Assembly (NCBI RefSeq): GCF_008831285.2 | Contig: NC_045145.1 | Span: forward strand, 8,246,802 to 8,310,801 | DNA from: Nymphaea colorata | Taxonomy: Eukaryota; Streptophyta; Magnoliopsida; Nymphaeales; Nymphaeaceae | Reading direction: 5' to 3' | DNA: 64,000 nucleotides | Shown: positions 25,700 to 37,346 of the stretch, piece by piece | Layout: every line of letters starts with the position of its first letter | Numbering within the stretch: the first letter of the stretch is position 1 | Notes under the pieces: generated by a model | Database searches by the model: none | What the model was told of the DNA's origin: nothing | What the model saw: the letters and a program-made list of their open reading frames with translations, nothing else | Position numbers and translations under genes: made by a program

Positions 25700-26576
25700 G
25701 ATTTCTTTTTTGCAGGTATACAGCAGATCTTATGCATGGTAGCAGTGTAAATGCCAAACAATCCCTTTTTGGAGAAGGAACAATTTTGTGGAGTTATCCC
25801 AACTTTTAATGCAGTGGACGTCCATAATATGATTTGTAGAGACTTCAATGTGATGAGGAATAGCACCAACAAAACCAGTAAGATGCTGAATGCCCAGTCA
25901 TGGTTTGATTTCAACAAATTCATATATATTGCCAACCTGAAGGAACTGCATGATGATCGAAACATCTACACTTCATCGAATAATAGCTAGGAGTAGGATA
26001 GGACTCTATGAAAATTAGATGGAGATTTATAGATGTTCCATGGGAAACATAAACTAGCATAGTTTGCTCATTGTTCACATCTTCTCGAGCTACATTTGAT
26101 CACAAGGTGATCATTATTAAAATAGAAAACCTATTGAGGCAAAATAAGAAGAGGAGACGCTTGAGAGTGTTAAAACCTGGCTCCTTGACCCGGGAGTTGG
26201 GGGGGGGATGCCAAGTCATCTGTAAAGAATGGAGAGCAACTACTTAGGGCCGCTTTATTTTTAGAGTTCTTCACAAAATACATGGTCAAATTCAACCTTT
26301 AGGAACCAAACTTCCTCTGGGAGAATTAAGAACTAAATTAATTTAGGCTGCATTGGGCTCAAGTAGCAAGCGAGAGATAAAAATTGGCATGTATCTAGAA
26401 AGGAAGAGACAACTAAAATGAACCTTAAAAAGGTCATGCATTTCAAAGAGATCATGTGGTGAGAGAAGTTGAGAGTAAGATGGCTAAAAGAAGGGGATAG
26501 AAACACAAAATCCTTTGTAGTCGTAGCCAACAATAGATTGAAAAGGAACCAGATTGCTAAAATAGTGGTGGTCAGG
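25700..26576 (+). pseudogene. L1-type LINE, 5' part (endonuclease)
   Basis: The first part of a non-LTR retrotransposon. At 25751-25990 the frame reads MPNNPFLEKEQF, then ICRDFNVMRNS and LNAQSWFDFNKFIYIANLKEL. This is the GDFN block of the L1 apurinic-type endonuclease with Gly changed to Arg. After stops and frameshifts, 26469-26576 reads LRVRWLKEGDRNTKSFVVVANNRLKRNQI, the linker before the reverse transcriptase in plant L1 elements. The sequence is cut at 26576 by the LTR block and resumes at 39464. The 5' limit is uncertain because no leader or upstream ORF1 is recognisable. Confidence 0.75.
26572..26576. repeat. Left target duplication TCAGG of the LTR block
   Basis: TCAGG directly precedes TGTTCGCATCC of LTR L1. 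The same five bases directly follow the outer end of LTR L4 at 39464-39468. LINE sequence lies outside on both sides, so this is most simply a 5-bp integration duplication. Confidence 0.7.
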
Positions 26577-29068
26577 TGTTCGCATCCCCAAAATTTGGTT
26601 GTTTTTGGAGTGCTCCAAAAAAAAGAGTTTTGTTTTGAAAGTGAGAGAGAAAGGGACTTGCCCGTCGGTATGAAGATCGACCATTCTCGGTGCCTTTACA
26701 AAAGGTAATCAATCCAAGGGTTGTGTCTATTATTGGTGCATTTCATTTTGGCTTAAACATCTCTTCATTCTATTTGCGGTGTAGTGTTTGAAAAAAATAT
26801 TGAAAGTTTGATGTTTCAAACTTTGCAAAGAGTTCTTGAAGAATTACTTGAGAATGTAAAACATTTTGAGAAGAACTAGAATTGGGAAATCTTTCTAGAT
26901 ATTATTTAGAAAGCTTGGAAAATCATTTTGAAGTCACTTTAGTGTTCTCTCAAGATTTTAAGCAGGTTTGAGGTTTTGTTCTACTTTGGTTTCTACCTAG
27001 TTAGAGTTTCATCTCATCTTGCTAAAGTTCTTTATAGAGGTGCTTGTATTCATAAGTGATATTAAGTGAGTGTGAATGCATGAATGCATTGATCTTATAT
27101 GATTGAAAAAGAAAATCATTCATTCATACCATAACATTCATCTAAGAGCATTCCTACCATAGCATACATCTAAGTTTCTCATCTTGATTTACAAGATTGT
27201 CATAAATATTGTTATGAAATGAGAAAAGCTTTTGAAAATAGAATGGAGTTGTAGACCATCAAGCATTATTCTAATATTGGGTAATTACTTGATTTTTAAA
27301 TTTGGTGAAATCAGCAAATGAAAAAGATCTTGAGAGAAAAATATTCAAAAGAATGGAAAAGATGAAAGGTTTGATCACAAGAGAAATATAGAGAAAGAGA
27401 GAGAGAAAAAGATCTTGAAAATCACAAAATCAAAGATTTAAAAGACATATAGATACATATATGAAAGCTTGTGAAAATGAGGTTTAAATCAAATAGAGAA
27501 GAGAAGATCATTTTAGAAAGAGAGAGAGAGAGAGATTTAAAAATGGAATACACATATATATATTCGTATATACGCATATGAGAGTTTGTAAAAATATGTT
27601 AAATCATAAAGAGAGAAGGACAAAGAAAGATATTCATGTGCATGTATATAACATGTATATATGCATATATCTTCATGAGTATTAAAATCAAGAAAAGACT
27701 TGAAAATATCCAACTTCAATTTTGATCTAGGCTGGTGGGGAACTTGGGCTCATGCAAGAGCCTAAGCTAAGTCTCCAAGGCAACATTAGAGGGGGGTTCT
27801 TGCTTTCGAAAATATTTTGAAAAGTATGATTCTAAATATTTTTGTATGTGAACAAGAAAAGCATTATTAGTTTGTTGGCTACAAGAGAATATATTTCTTC
27901 CACCGTTAGGTATGGAAGAAAATTAAACATACATAAAATGAAGAACGTAGGAAAGCACTTGCTGAGGTCCCTAATTGGATGATTATGAAAGAAACTAAGC
28001 GTGAGAATGACATGAAGAATGCATATTAACATATACAAATTCATGAATGGCTTTTTCAAGTTGGACAAGTCTCAACCTCAAAAATCAACATAATAATGAG
28101 GAAATCCAAACCCCTAACACTCATTGTCACCGTACGTTTGCACATCAATTAAGGAAAATTAGAATATCATGCATGAGCATCATTTCAAGCATGAATGATG
28201 GATAAAACGATACAACAAATATATTTTTGAAAATAATTGAAGAAATAAAATTTATTTCACCTTACTCATACTCTCGGTGCACTCAAGATATAGCTCTCGA
28301 TTCTGAATAGAAAATCATTTGAACTTTCTTGCATGACCATGATGAGGTGGCAACAAGAAATGAAAATAGATGAAAATAAGATAATGACTACATACCTTGA
28401 ATATGAATGATATTAGAAATGAGTTCTTTCTTTTGAATGATCTTGGAGTCACCTCGAATGAAACTCTAAAGTGATGAACCACCACGAGATCTCTTTGTGG
28501 TCCTTTGAAGAATTTGAACCTAAAGAATGTTTGCTCCCAAGGTTGGAAAGAAGAGAGAAATGGAAAGAGAGAGCTAAGAAAAAATTTAGATTTTCAAGAG
28601 AGGAAGCACAAGAGGTCCCTCCATGGTTGTATATGCTCAAGAAGGAAGATTGTGGGGATATCCATAAGGAGTTTTGGAGCCAAAACTCAAAATTCAATTT
28701 TTTTTTTTTGTTTAACAAGATTTTCATGTTAATTTCAAATCCTTTTGGAACCAAAATTGAAAATTTGAATTCAGGAGGGAAGAGTTTTGGATTCAAAATT
28801 CAAAATTTGAATTCAAGAGAGAAGAGAGTTTTGGAATTCTCGATTTGATTTAAACTTGGAATTTGGATCTCATACAGATCTGTTAATTGGATTTTGGATT
28901 TGAATCTCGCGTCTAAGGTTGGGTTTTGAATTTAAATTTTGTGTTTGGGTTTGGACAACGGTTTAGAAATTCATTTTGGGTCGAATATTTGCAAATTTGT
29001 TTTGGGTCTATAATTTAAATCCAAATAATAAAATATAGTCTTTTTTTGAAAAATTTGGGATGATAACA
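26577..29068 (-). repeat. LTR L1 of compound block
   Basis: A 2.49 kb LTR, reversed. It begins TGTTCGCATCCCC and ends GATGATAACA (reversed start TGTTATCATCCC). A polypurine tract on the minus strand (AGAGGGGAATC) abuts its U3 end at about 29069-29086. The TATA position is degenerate (GGATATCCATAAGG near 28656). Diagnostic bases (CTCTTCATTCTATTTGC at 26761-26777) match L3, not L2. Confidence 0.85.
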
Positions 29069-29149
29069 GATTCCCCTCTTTGTCACTAAGCGCCGACAAA
29101 GATTAGTACCCCGAATTTTTCAAACAAATCATTTTTTGGAATGATGTTT

Positions 29150-29345
29150 CAGGCTTAACCCCTTACCTGTTTGAGCTTATGTTACAAGTTTAATCCCTTA
29201 CCTACACGGGTTTGCCAAAATTGAATTCAGGTTTAACTCCCCTGAATGGGTTGCCTTGGCTTGCATTGCAGGTTTAACCCCTTACCTGCGTGGGTTGCTC
29301 TTTTGTCTATAATTTCAGGTTTTACCCCTTTCCTGAATAGGTTGC
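29150..29345. repeat. Tandem palindromes near the purine tract of I1
   Basis: About five imperfect copies, 45-65 bases apart, of a unit like CAGGTTTAACCCCTTACCTG followed by GGGTTGC. Each can fold on itself through CAGGT...ACCTG. The homologous array in I2 lies at about 36460-36680 in reverse orientation. Confidence 0.7.
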
Positions 29346-32033
29346 TCGATAACAAGTGGCAATGCCTGGAAAGAACCCTCAATCACCTCGAATACCTTTG
29401 TTAAAGCTGGAAATGAGATCCCATTTCTCCCACATTGGTTGTGACAAGAAGACATCTTATCACCTCGAGTGCCTTATGGTGAAGTTTTTGTTTTCAACGA
29501 AGGCTGGATTTTGAACTTGCTTAATAAAATTCTCCAAACTAGTGTTTGGATTGAGCTTGTTTTTGAAAAGCAATTGGCCAAACGACCAAGTTGCACTTGC
29601 TCCATATGATTCCCTTGTCTAGTGACATGGTTGAGCTAGCATTAGAATGAACCGAACCTAGAGGCCAGATTGTGCTTGATCAAATCTTTAGCTTAGCAGC
29701 TGAGTTGATCTGATTGGGATATTACCATTTTCTTGATGGACAATGATGATTTTGTAAAAGAAAAGTATATGTCACAAAATAATTTTGAAAATGCCTCAAA
29801 ATATTCATAAATAAAAATACCCCAGTGTTGGCGATTTCCATGACTGATAAGAGATAGGATCTGATTTAATACAGAATGCACCAATGCACTGGTAGAAGGT
29901 TGATACCTAGATTATAGCAAAAATAATAGAAAATGCCCCATGAAAAGAAGGTGAGGAGAAAATTATATAAAGGAAATTGATATATTTTCTGCTAACATGA
30001 AAATGAGAGTACAATGTAATAACATATATGTGAGCTTTCGTATGAAAGAATTTCTGTTTTGTCTTTAACGAGAAGAAATTGAGACAATGCTTGTAGGAAA
30101 GAAATTTGTTATAATAATATGATTGGTAGATAGTGATTCTCATAGCGAGATATCAAGTTGATAATATAGGAAAATAGAACATCTTCATTTTGAAATGATT
30201 AAATCTCAAGCAGAATATAAATATATGAGGTTTGATTCGAGAAGATATAGACTCAACAGGGGTGGATGAATAAACTAAAAATAAGTACCCAACGATTGAA
30301 AATAGAATATGTCGGAGCAAAAGAAAGATATTGGAATAAATAATGACTCATTAAAATCATGGAAGTAGTAAAATGGGAAGAATGACATCATAGATATTGA
30401 AGCTAGAAAATTATTTGGTTAAATATTAATGAGGGAAAAAAAAGGAATGCATGACCTCAGTGAAGCATGTGTTGATCATGAACTGATATTGAGGCAAAGA
30501 AAATAATGAAAATTACCCCAATAAAATGAATGCATGGACAAAATTATATAAATAAAATTGATATGTGAGGGTGAAAGGTAGTATTACGTGTCTGAGCTTG
30601 GATATAAAAGAATTTTTGACAAGCAATTGGGACAAAGCTTGTAAAAAGAAATTTGTTGTAGAAATATGATCGGTAAATAGTGATTTTCATATGGAGATAT
30701 CAAGTTAATAATATAGGAAAATAGAGAACATTATGAGCAATTTATCACTTGTGAATAATCTTAACTTTGAAAGGATTAGACCTCAAGTAGAGTATAACAA
30801 ATGCATGATGTTTGATTCATATAGATCCAAAAAATCACATGTTTGATGATTGAAAATGGAGTATCATTGAGTAGAGCAAAGATTGATATTCAATTTGAAA
30901 TAAATGATAACCCAATAAAATCATGAAAGTAATAAAATAGAGAGAAAGATACTATGGGTGTTGACATTAGGAAATTATTTGGCTAAATATAAATGATGGA
31001 AAAAAATGTATGACCTAAGTCAAGCAAAGTTTGGTAATTGAGCCAATAGATGGCTATCATGTTCAAGAATAAGAGATTAAACAAATTAATAAATAAGGGA
31101 TTGACAAGGTGTGATAAAATATATATATTGAAAAAAAATAGACTTTTCAGATGAGAGAATTTGAAAAATCAATGTCACTTATGTAGTAGGGTTTAAACAT
31201 GATTTTATGACATGGTCATGTTTAAGATTATATAGAGATGATCGAAGAAGTCACTGATTTAAATGAGAAATTTAAATGAGAAAGATGGAATGTAAAATTA
31301 TTAAATTGATCAATGATTGTGCAGAAGACACACATGCAATCATCATACAATGATAAACATCCAGCCTTTTCTAAGGTCACCTTTATCATGCATATATTTG
31401 AAAAATGAGCATAGGACCCTAATTGAATTTGGTTTGGTCAAGTATGATTATTCCATATAAGATATGCCAATATACCTTAGCCAAGAGACTTGGTACGAGC
31501 ATAGACTCCTTCATTTGGCAACTAAGGGTAAGGTTTATCAACCTCTTCTTGGACACTCGTCGATATACCACAAGTTATCACTCATGGTACTAACGAATGG
31601 GCTTTCCCGCCCAAGGTATGGTCTAATTATAAGGCTTAGTCTTGTGCTACCACCTAAGACCAAGCTCTACAACATGATAACTGGAACAAATAGGCACTTG
31701 AAGTTTTTGAAATATGAGCAAGAATGCAAAATATATTGTCTCTAATGCAATGTCCCCTAAGATGATGATTAAAGTATGTAGAAGAGAAAAAAAATTATTT
31801 TTCAATCAAATCTTAAATTGAGGAGGGTTATATTTGATCTTATATCTAGGTGAACGTGATTGATCATCCCCAGTTAGTCTTATGTGCAAAAGAGCAAACA
31901 TAATCATAAGCAATGTAATGAAATACCGATGGGGTCAAGACCAAAGAAGGGAGCATACTTTATCATTGACAATATATGAAAAGTCCAAGTTTATGAAAAT
32001 GCATCAATGATAATCATAGTCAAATGATGATGG

Positions 32034-32049
32034 AATCACGGTCGCCATC
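32034..32049 (-). other. Putative primer-binding site of left unit
   Basis: Read on the minus strand, the LTR ends in GGGAACA, then GA, then TGGCGACCGTGATT. TGGCGAC-type sites, attributed to tRNA-Arg priming, are reported for Tat/Ogre elements. The bases after the first eight differ between this copy and the one at 35974, so the exact tRNA is uncertain. Confidence 0.5.
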
Positions 32050-32593
32050 TGTTCCCATCCCCAAAATTTTTTATTTTGGTTTTGGAGTGCTCCAAAAAAA
32101 TGATGTTTTGTTTCAAAATGAGAGAGAAATGGACTCACCCATCGGCACGAGGATCAACCATTTCCGGCGTCTTTACCGAGGGTAATCAATCCAAGCGCTA
32201 TGTTTATTAGTAAAACATTTCGTTTTGGCTTGAACATCCTTGTCATTCTAAATGCAGTGTTGAAATGTTGAAGATTTGATGTTTCAAACATTTGGAAAAG
32301 TTCTTGAAGAATCACTTGGGAATGTATAACATTTTGATTTGAGAAAAAATTGAATTGAGAAATCTTTACAAATATTGTTTGGAAACCTTTGAAGATCATC
32401 GTTTGGTAATCATTTTGGTGTTCTCTTAAGACTTTAAGTAGGTTTGAGGTTTTGCTCTAATTCTATTACTACCTAATTAGAGCTCTATCTCATCTTTCTT
32501 AAGTTCTTTTAGAGACGTGATTGTGGTCATTTGTGATGTTAAGTGAACGTAGATGCATGAATGCATTGATCCTACGTGATTCATTCCTACCAC

Positions 32594-33308
32594 AACATTC
32601 ATCTAAAGACATTCTTACCATTGCATACATCTAAGATTTTTGTAATAAATATTTTTTATGAAAGAGAAAAGTTTTTGAAAATAGAATGGGATTGTAGACC
32701 CTAAAGCATGTTTCCAATATTGAGTCATTAATTTGAGTTTTGGTCTTAGTAAAGTTGATAGATAAAAAAGATCATGAAAGAAAAATGTTCAAAAGAATAT
32801 AAAGGATAAAGACTTGATCACAAGAGAAATATAGAGAAGGAGAGAGAGAAAGAGATCTTGAAAATCACAAAATCAAAGATTTAAAGGAAAGAGAATATAT
32901 ATATATATATATATATATATGAAAGCTTATGAAAATGATGTTTAAATTAAGTAGAGAAGAGAAGATCATTTTAAAAAGAGAGAGAGAGATTTTAAAATTG
33001 AAGACACGAAACATTCATCTAAAGACATTCTTACCATTGCATACATCTAAGATTTTTGTAATAAATATTTTTTATGAAAGAGAAAAGTTTTTGAAAATAG
33101 AATGGGGTTGTAGACCCTAAAGCATGTTTCCAATATTGAGTCATTAATTTGAGTTTTGGTCTTGGTGAAGTTGATAGATAAAAAATATCATGAAAGAAAA
33201 ATGTTCAAAAGAATATAAAGGATAAAGACTTGATCACAAGAGAAATATAGAGAAGGAGAGAGAGAAAGAGATCTTGAAAATCACAAAATCAAAGATTTAA
33301 AGGAAAGA

Positions 33309-33354
<46 letters not shown>

Positions 33355-33438
33355 GCTTATGAAAATGATGTTTAAATTAACTAGAGAAGAGAAGATCATT
33401 TTAGAAAAAGAGAGAGAGATTTTAAAATTGAAGACACG
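32594..33438. repeat. About 416 bp tandem duplication inside L2
   Basis: Two nearly identical units, 32594-33009 and 33010-33438. They both begin AACATTCATCTAAAGACATT and both end GAAGACACG. They differ by a few bases and by TA-repeat length (about 24 against 38 bases). The duplication is absent from L1, L3 and L4, so it arose after this LTR was formed. Confidence 0.9.
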
Positions 33439-34406
33439 TATATATATTCATATATATGTATATGAGAGTTTGTAAAAGAATATGTTAAATCATAAAGAGA
33501 GAAAGACAAAAAAAGTTATTCAGGTGCACGTATACGTATATAACATGTATATACGTATATGTCTTTCGTGAGTATTAAAATAAAGAAATGACTTGAAAAT
33601 ATCCTACTTTAATTTTGATGTAGGCCAGAGGGGAACTTGGGCTAATGCAAGAACCTATGTTTAAGTCTCCAATGCTACATTAGAGAGGGTATTTGGTTTT
33701 GAAAATCTTTTGAAAAACATGCTTTCAAGTACGAACATAAAATCATATTGTTTGCTTTAAGAAAAACATTTCTTCCACCAATAGTTATGGAAGAAAATCA
33801 AATACTCATGAAATAGGGAAATGACATCAAGATGCACTTTAACATGTACAAATTAGTGAAAGGCTTTCCCAGGTTGGACAAGTTCCAACCTCAAAAATCA
33901 ACACAAGAATGAAGAAATCTCAACCCCAAGTACTCATTCTTACCGTACATTTGCTCATCAATTAAGGAAAATTAGAACACCATTCATGAGCATCATTTTA
34001 AGCATGAATGATGAATGAAGTAATATAACAAACATATCTTGGAAATAAATGATATTCCGATATAGTTCTCGATTTCGGATAAAAAATCATTTGAGATTTC
34101 TTACACAGCCATGGGGAGGTGGCAAGAGGAAAAGAGGAAATTAAAATGGACGTTTACATACCTCGGATATGGATGAGCCTCCTCCTTTGAATGATTCAAG
34201 GTTCACCTCGAATGAAGCTCCAAAATTATGAAATAATCCCTCTAAGAGGACTTCCTGTGCTCCCTTGAGTAGTTTGAACTTGGAAATGCTTACTCCCAAT
34301 GTTGGAGAAGAAAAGAAAAATGAAAAGAGAAGCAAAATCTTCAAGTGATGAGGCATTAGAAATCCCCTAAGGGTTAGCCCCTGCTCAAAAGCGAAGATTG
34401 TGGGAG

Positions 34407-34414
34407 TATTTATA
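34407..34414 (-). promoter_or_regulatory. TATA box of LTR L2
   Basis: TATAAATA on the minus strand within CTATAAATACTCCC, immediately upstream of a leader rich in CTCTTTTC. It is the equivalent of the box at 37339 in L4. Confidence 0.6.
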
Positions 34415-34489
34415 GGGAGTTTTGGAGCCAAAATTCAAAAATCAAATTTTTTTGAATTTGACAAGATTTTCATGCGAATTTCAAATCTT

Positions 34490-34690
34490 TTTGGAGCCAA
34501 AATTCAAAATCTGAAATTCAAAATTTGAATTTAAGAGGAAAGAGTTTTGGAGCCGAAATTCAAAATTTGAATTCAGGAGGGAAGAGTTTTGGATCCAAGA
34601 TTCAAAATTTGAATTCAAGAGGGAAGAGTTTTGGAGCCAAGATTCAAAATTTGAATTCAAGAGGGAAGAGTTTTGGAATTCTCGATTTGG
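34490..34690. repeat. 45 bp minisatellite in U3 of L2
   Basis: Four to five tandem units of the form GGAAGAGTTTTGGAGCC, then AAGATTCAAAATTTGAATTC. The same array, reversed, is in L4 at about 37005-37250, with one copy more. Confidence 0.85.
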
Positions 34691-34885
34691 ATCAAAATTT
34701 GGATTTTAGATCTGATAATTGGATTTTGAATTTGAATTTTGTGTCTAAGGTTGGGTTTTGAATTCAAATTTTGTGTTTGGGTTTGGACAACGGTTTATAA
34801 ATTTATTTTGAATTTGTTTTGGGTCTAAAATTTAAATCCAAATAATAAAATAATAGTCTTTTTTGAAAAATTTGGGGCGAAAACA

Positions 34886-35069
34886 GCACACAAGAATATC
34901 TTTCTCTGTCCTTCTCTCTTTATGATTTAACATATTTTTACAAACTCTTGTATGCGTGTATACGAATATATACACGTGTATTTCATTTTTAAATCTCTCT
35001 CTCTCTCTAAAATGATCTTATCTTCTCTATTTGATTTAAACTTCATCTTCACAATCTTTCATATACGTG

Positions 35070-35104
<35 letters not shown>

Positions 35105-35972
35105 TTTTCACTTTCTTTTAAATCTTTGATTTTGTGATTTTCACGGTCTCTTTCTCTCTCTCTTTCTGTATATTTCTCTTGTGATCAAATATTTCATCTT
35201 TTCCATTCTTTTGAACATTTTTCTCTCTCAATATCTTTTTTATTTGCCGATTTCACCAAGACCAAAAATCAAGTAATGACCCAATATTAGAATCATGCTT
35301 GATGGTCTATAACTTCATTCTATTTTCAAAAACTTTTCTCTTTTCATAACAATATTTATGGTAATCTTGTAAATCAAGATAAAAAACTTAGATGTATGTT
35401 ATGGTAGGAATGCTCTTAGAAGAATGTTATGGTAGGAATGAATATTTTTCTTTCCAATCATATAGGATCAATGCATTCATGTATTCATACTCATATCACT
35501 TATGATCACAAGCACTTCTCTAAAGAACTTAAGGAAGATGAGATGGAGCTCTAACTAGGTAGAAATCGAATTAGAGCAAAATATCAAACCTACTTAAAGT
35601 CTTAAGAGAACACTAAGGTTACTTCAAAATGATTTCTCAAGCTTTCCAAACGATATTTATAAAGATTTCTCAATTCTAGTTTTCCCCAAACTGTTTTACA
35701 TTCTCAAGTAATTTTTCAAAAAACTCTTTCAAAAGTTTGAAACATCAAACTTTCAATATTTTTCTCAAACACTGCACTGCAAATAGAATGAAGAGATGTT
35801 TAAGTCAAAATGAAATGCATCAATAATAAACATAGCCCTTAAATTTATTACTCCCGGTAAATGCGCAGGGAACGGTTGATCCTCTTACCGACAGGTAAGT
35901 CCCTTTCTCTCTCATTTTCAAAACAAAACTCATTTTTCTGGAGCACTCCCAAAACAACCAAATTTTGGTGAT
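34886..35972 (+). repeat. LTR L3, 5'-truncated
   Basis: Only the last 1.09 kb of the LTR is present. It starts at a GCACACAAGAATATC segment (equivalent to GCACATGAATATC in L1) and ends GGTGATGCGAACG. The U3, TATA box and minisatellite are missing. GGATGGCGACCATCAAGGGA follows, a primer-site-like sequence. Diagnostic GCAAATAGAATGAAGAG (35779-35795) is the reverse complement of the L1 form. Confidence 0.8.
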
Positions 35973-35973
35973 G

Positions 35974-35991
35974 CGAACGGATGGCGACCAT
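35974..35991 (+). other. Putative primer-binding site of right unit
   Basis: TGGCGACCATCAAGGGA follows the end of L3 after a short spacer, in the position of a retroelement primer site. It shares TGGCGACC with the site beside L2. Confidence 0.5.
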
Positions 35992-36769
35992 CAAGGGATC
36001 CAAAAACTCTTTTTTTTTTAATTATAAATATTTCGAAGAATTTCTAAATTGCTTTTGCGACACATATTTTTCTTTCACAATCATCATTGTCCATAAAAAA
36101 AAAGAGATCATATCTCAATCAAATCAACTCAGCTATTAAGCTAAAGATTTGATCAAGCGCAATCCAGCCTCTAATTATGGGGCCTTCTAAAGCTGGCTCA
36201 ACCAGGTCACTAGCAAGCGGAACATGGCCATTTGGCCAAGGGCTTTTTCAATGCATGCTCAACACAAGCACTAGTTTGAGGAATTTTACTAAACAAGTTC
36301 AAACTTTAGCCTTCAGTGAAAACAAAAACTTCACCATAAGGCACTCGAGGTGATTAGGGAGTTTCCTTGTCACAACCAATATAGAAGCAAAAGAATCTTA
36401 TTCTCGGCTTCAACAAAGGTATTTGAGGTGATGAGGGTTCTTTCTTGGCATTTCCACTTGTTATCGAGCAACCCATTCAGGAAAGGGGTAAAACATGAAA
36501 TTATGGACAAAAGAGCAACTCTTGCAGGTAAGGGGTCAAACCTACAATGCAAGCCGAGACAACCCATTCATGGAGGTTAAACCTGAATTCAACATTCGGC
36601 AAACCTGTGCAGACAAAAGGTTAAACCTGCAATGTAAGTTCAAACAACCCATTGAAGTAAGGGGTTAAGCCTGAAACATTAATCTAAAAATGTTTTGTTT
36701 GAAAATCTGCGGTGCCAATCTTTGTTACTAAGCACAGCTAGTGCCGGCTTAGTAACAAAGTGGGGCATC
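35992..36769 (+). mobile_element. Deleted internal region I2
   Basis: Only about 0.8 kb remains between L3 and L4. From about 36100 it is homologous, in reverse, to the purine-tract end of I1 (29070-29740), including the CAGGTTTAACC palindrome array. Relative to I1 about 2.2 kb is missing. No coding domain is seen. The end forms a 14-bp perfect hairpin that overlaps the purine tract. Confidence 0.7.
36720..36769 (+). other. Hairpin plus polypurine tract beside L4
   Basis: CTTTGTTACTAAGC (36720-36733) pairs perfectly with GCTTAGTAACAAAG (36747-36760) across a 13-base loop. The 3' arm runs into AACAAAGTGGGGCA, the polypurine tract that would prime plus-strand DNA synthesis. Two bases (TC) later the LTR begins. 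In the left unit a shorter version (CTTTGTC/GACAAAG) is at 29078-29101. Confidence 0.7.
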
Positions 36770-37338
36770 TGCTATCACCCTAAATTTTTCAAAAAAGACT
36801 ATTATTTTATTATTGGATTTAAATTTTAAACCAAAAACAAATTTTTGACTATTCAATCCAAAATGAATTTCTAAACCGTTGTCCAAACCCAAACACAAAA
36901 TTCAAATTCAAAACTCAACTTTAGATGCGAAATTCAAATTCAGAATCCAATTATCAGATCCAAAATCCAAATTTAGATCCAAATCGAGAATTCCAAAACT
37001 CTTCCCTCCTCAATTCAAGTTTTGAATATTGGCTCTAAAACTCTTCCCTCTTGAATTCAAATTTTGAATCTTGGCTCCAAAACTCTTCCCTCTTGAATTC
37101 AAATTTTGAATCTTGGCTCCAAAACTCTTTCCTCCTTAATTTAAATTTTGAATCTTGGCTACAAAACTCTTTCCTCTTGAATTCAACTTTTGAATTTCGG
37201 CTCTAAAACTCTTCCCTCCTAAATTCAAATTTTGAATTTCAGATTTTGAATTTTGGCTCCAAAAAGATTTGAAATTCACATGAAAATGTTGTCAAATTCA
37301 AAAAAAATCGAATTTTGAGATTTGGCTCCAAAACTCTC

Positions 37339-37346
37339 TATAAATA
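37339..37346 (+). promoter_or_regulatory. TATA box of LTR L4
   Basis: TATAAATA in CTCTATAAATACGCTC, followed by a leader that starts CACAATCTTCCC. It is the probable promoter of the plus-strand unit. Confidence 0.65.

Larger units (their letters stand above)
29069..32049 (-). mobile_element. Non-coding internal region I1
   Basis: A 2.98 kb segment between L1 and L2. In element orientation it starts with a primer-binding site next to L2 and ends with a purine tract next to L1. I see no gag, protease, reverse transcriptase or integrase motif in any frame. It contains a diverged tandem duplication (about 29930-30475 and 30505-31045) and, beside the purine tract, an array of CAGGTTTAACCCCTTACCTG-like palindromes (29150-29345). 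It resembles large non-coding retrotransposon derivatives that are mobilised by a relative's proteins; that part is inference. Confidence 0.65.
32050..34885 (-). repeat. LTR L2 of compound block
   Basis: A 2.84 kb LTR, reversed, from TGTTCCCATCCCC to CGAAAACA. It carries a TATAAATA box on the minus strand at 34407-34414, a 45-bp minisatellite at about 34490-34690, and a private tandem duplication of about 416 bp (32594-33438). Diagnostic bases (CCTTGTCATTCTAAATG at 32238-32254) match L4 on the opposite strand and differ from L1, although L1 should be its partner if the left unit were an ordinary element. Confidence 0.85.
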
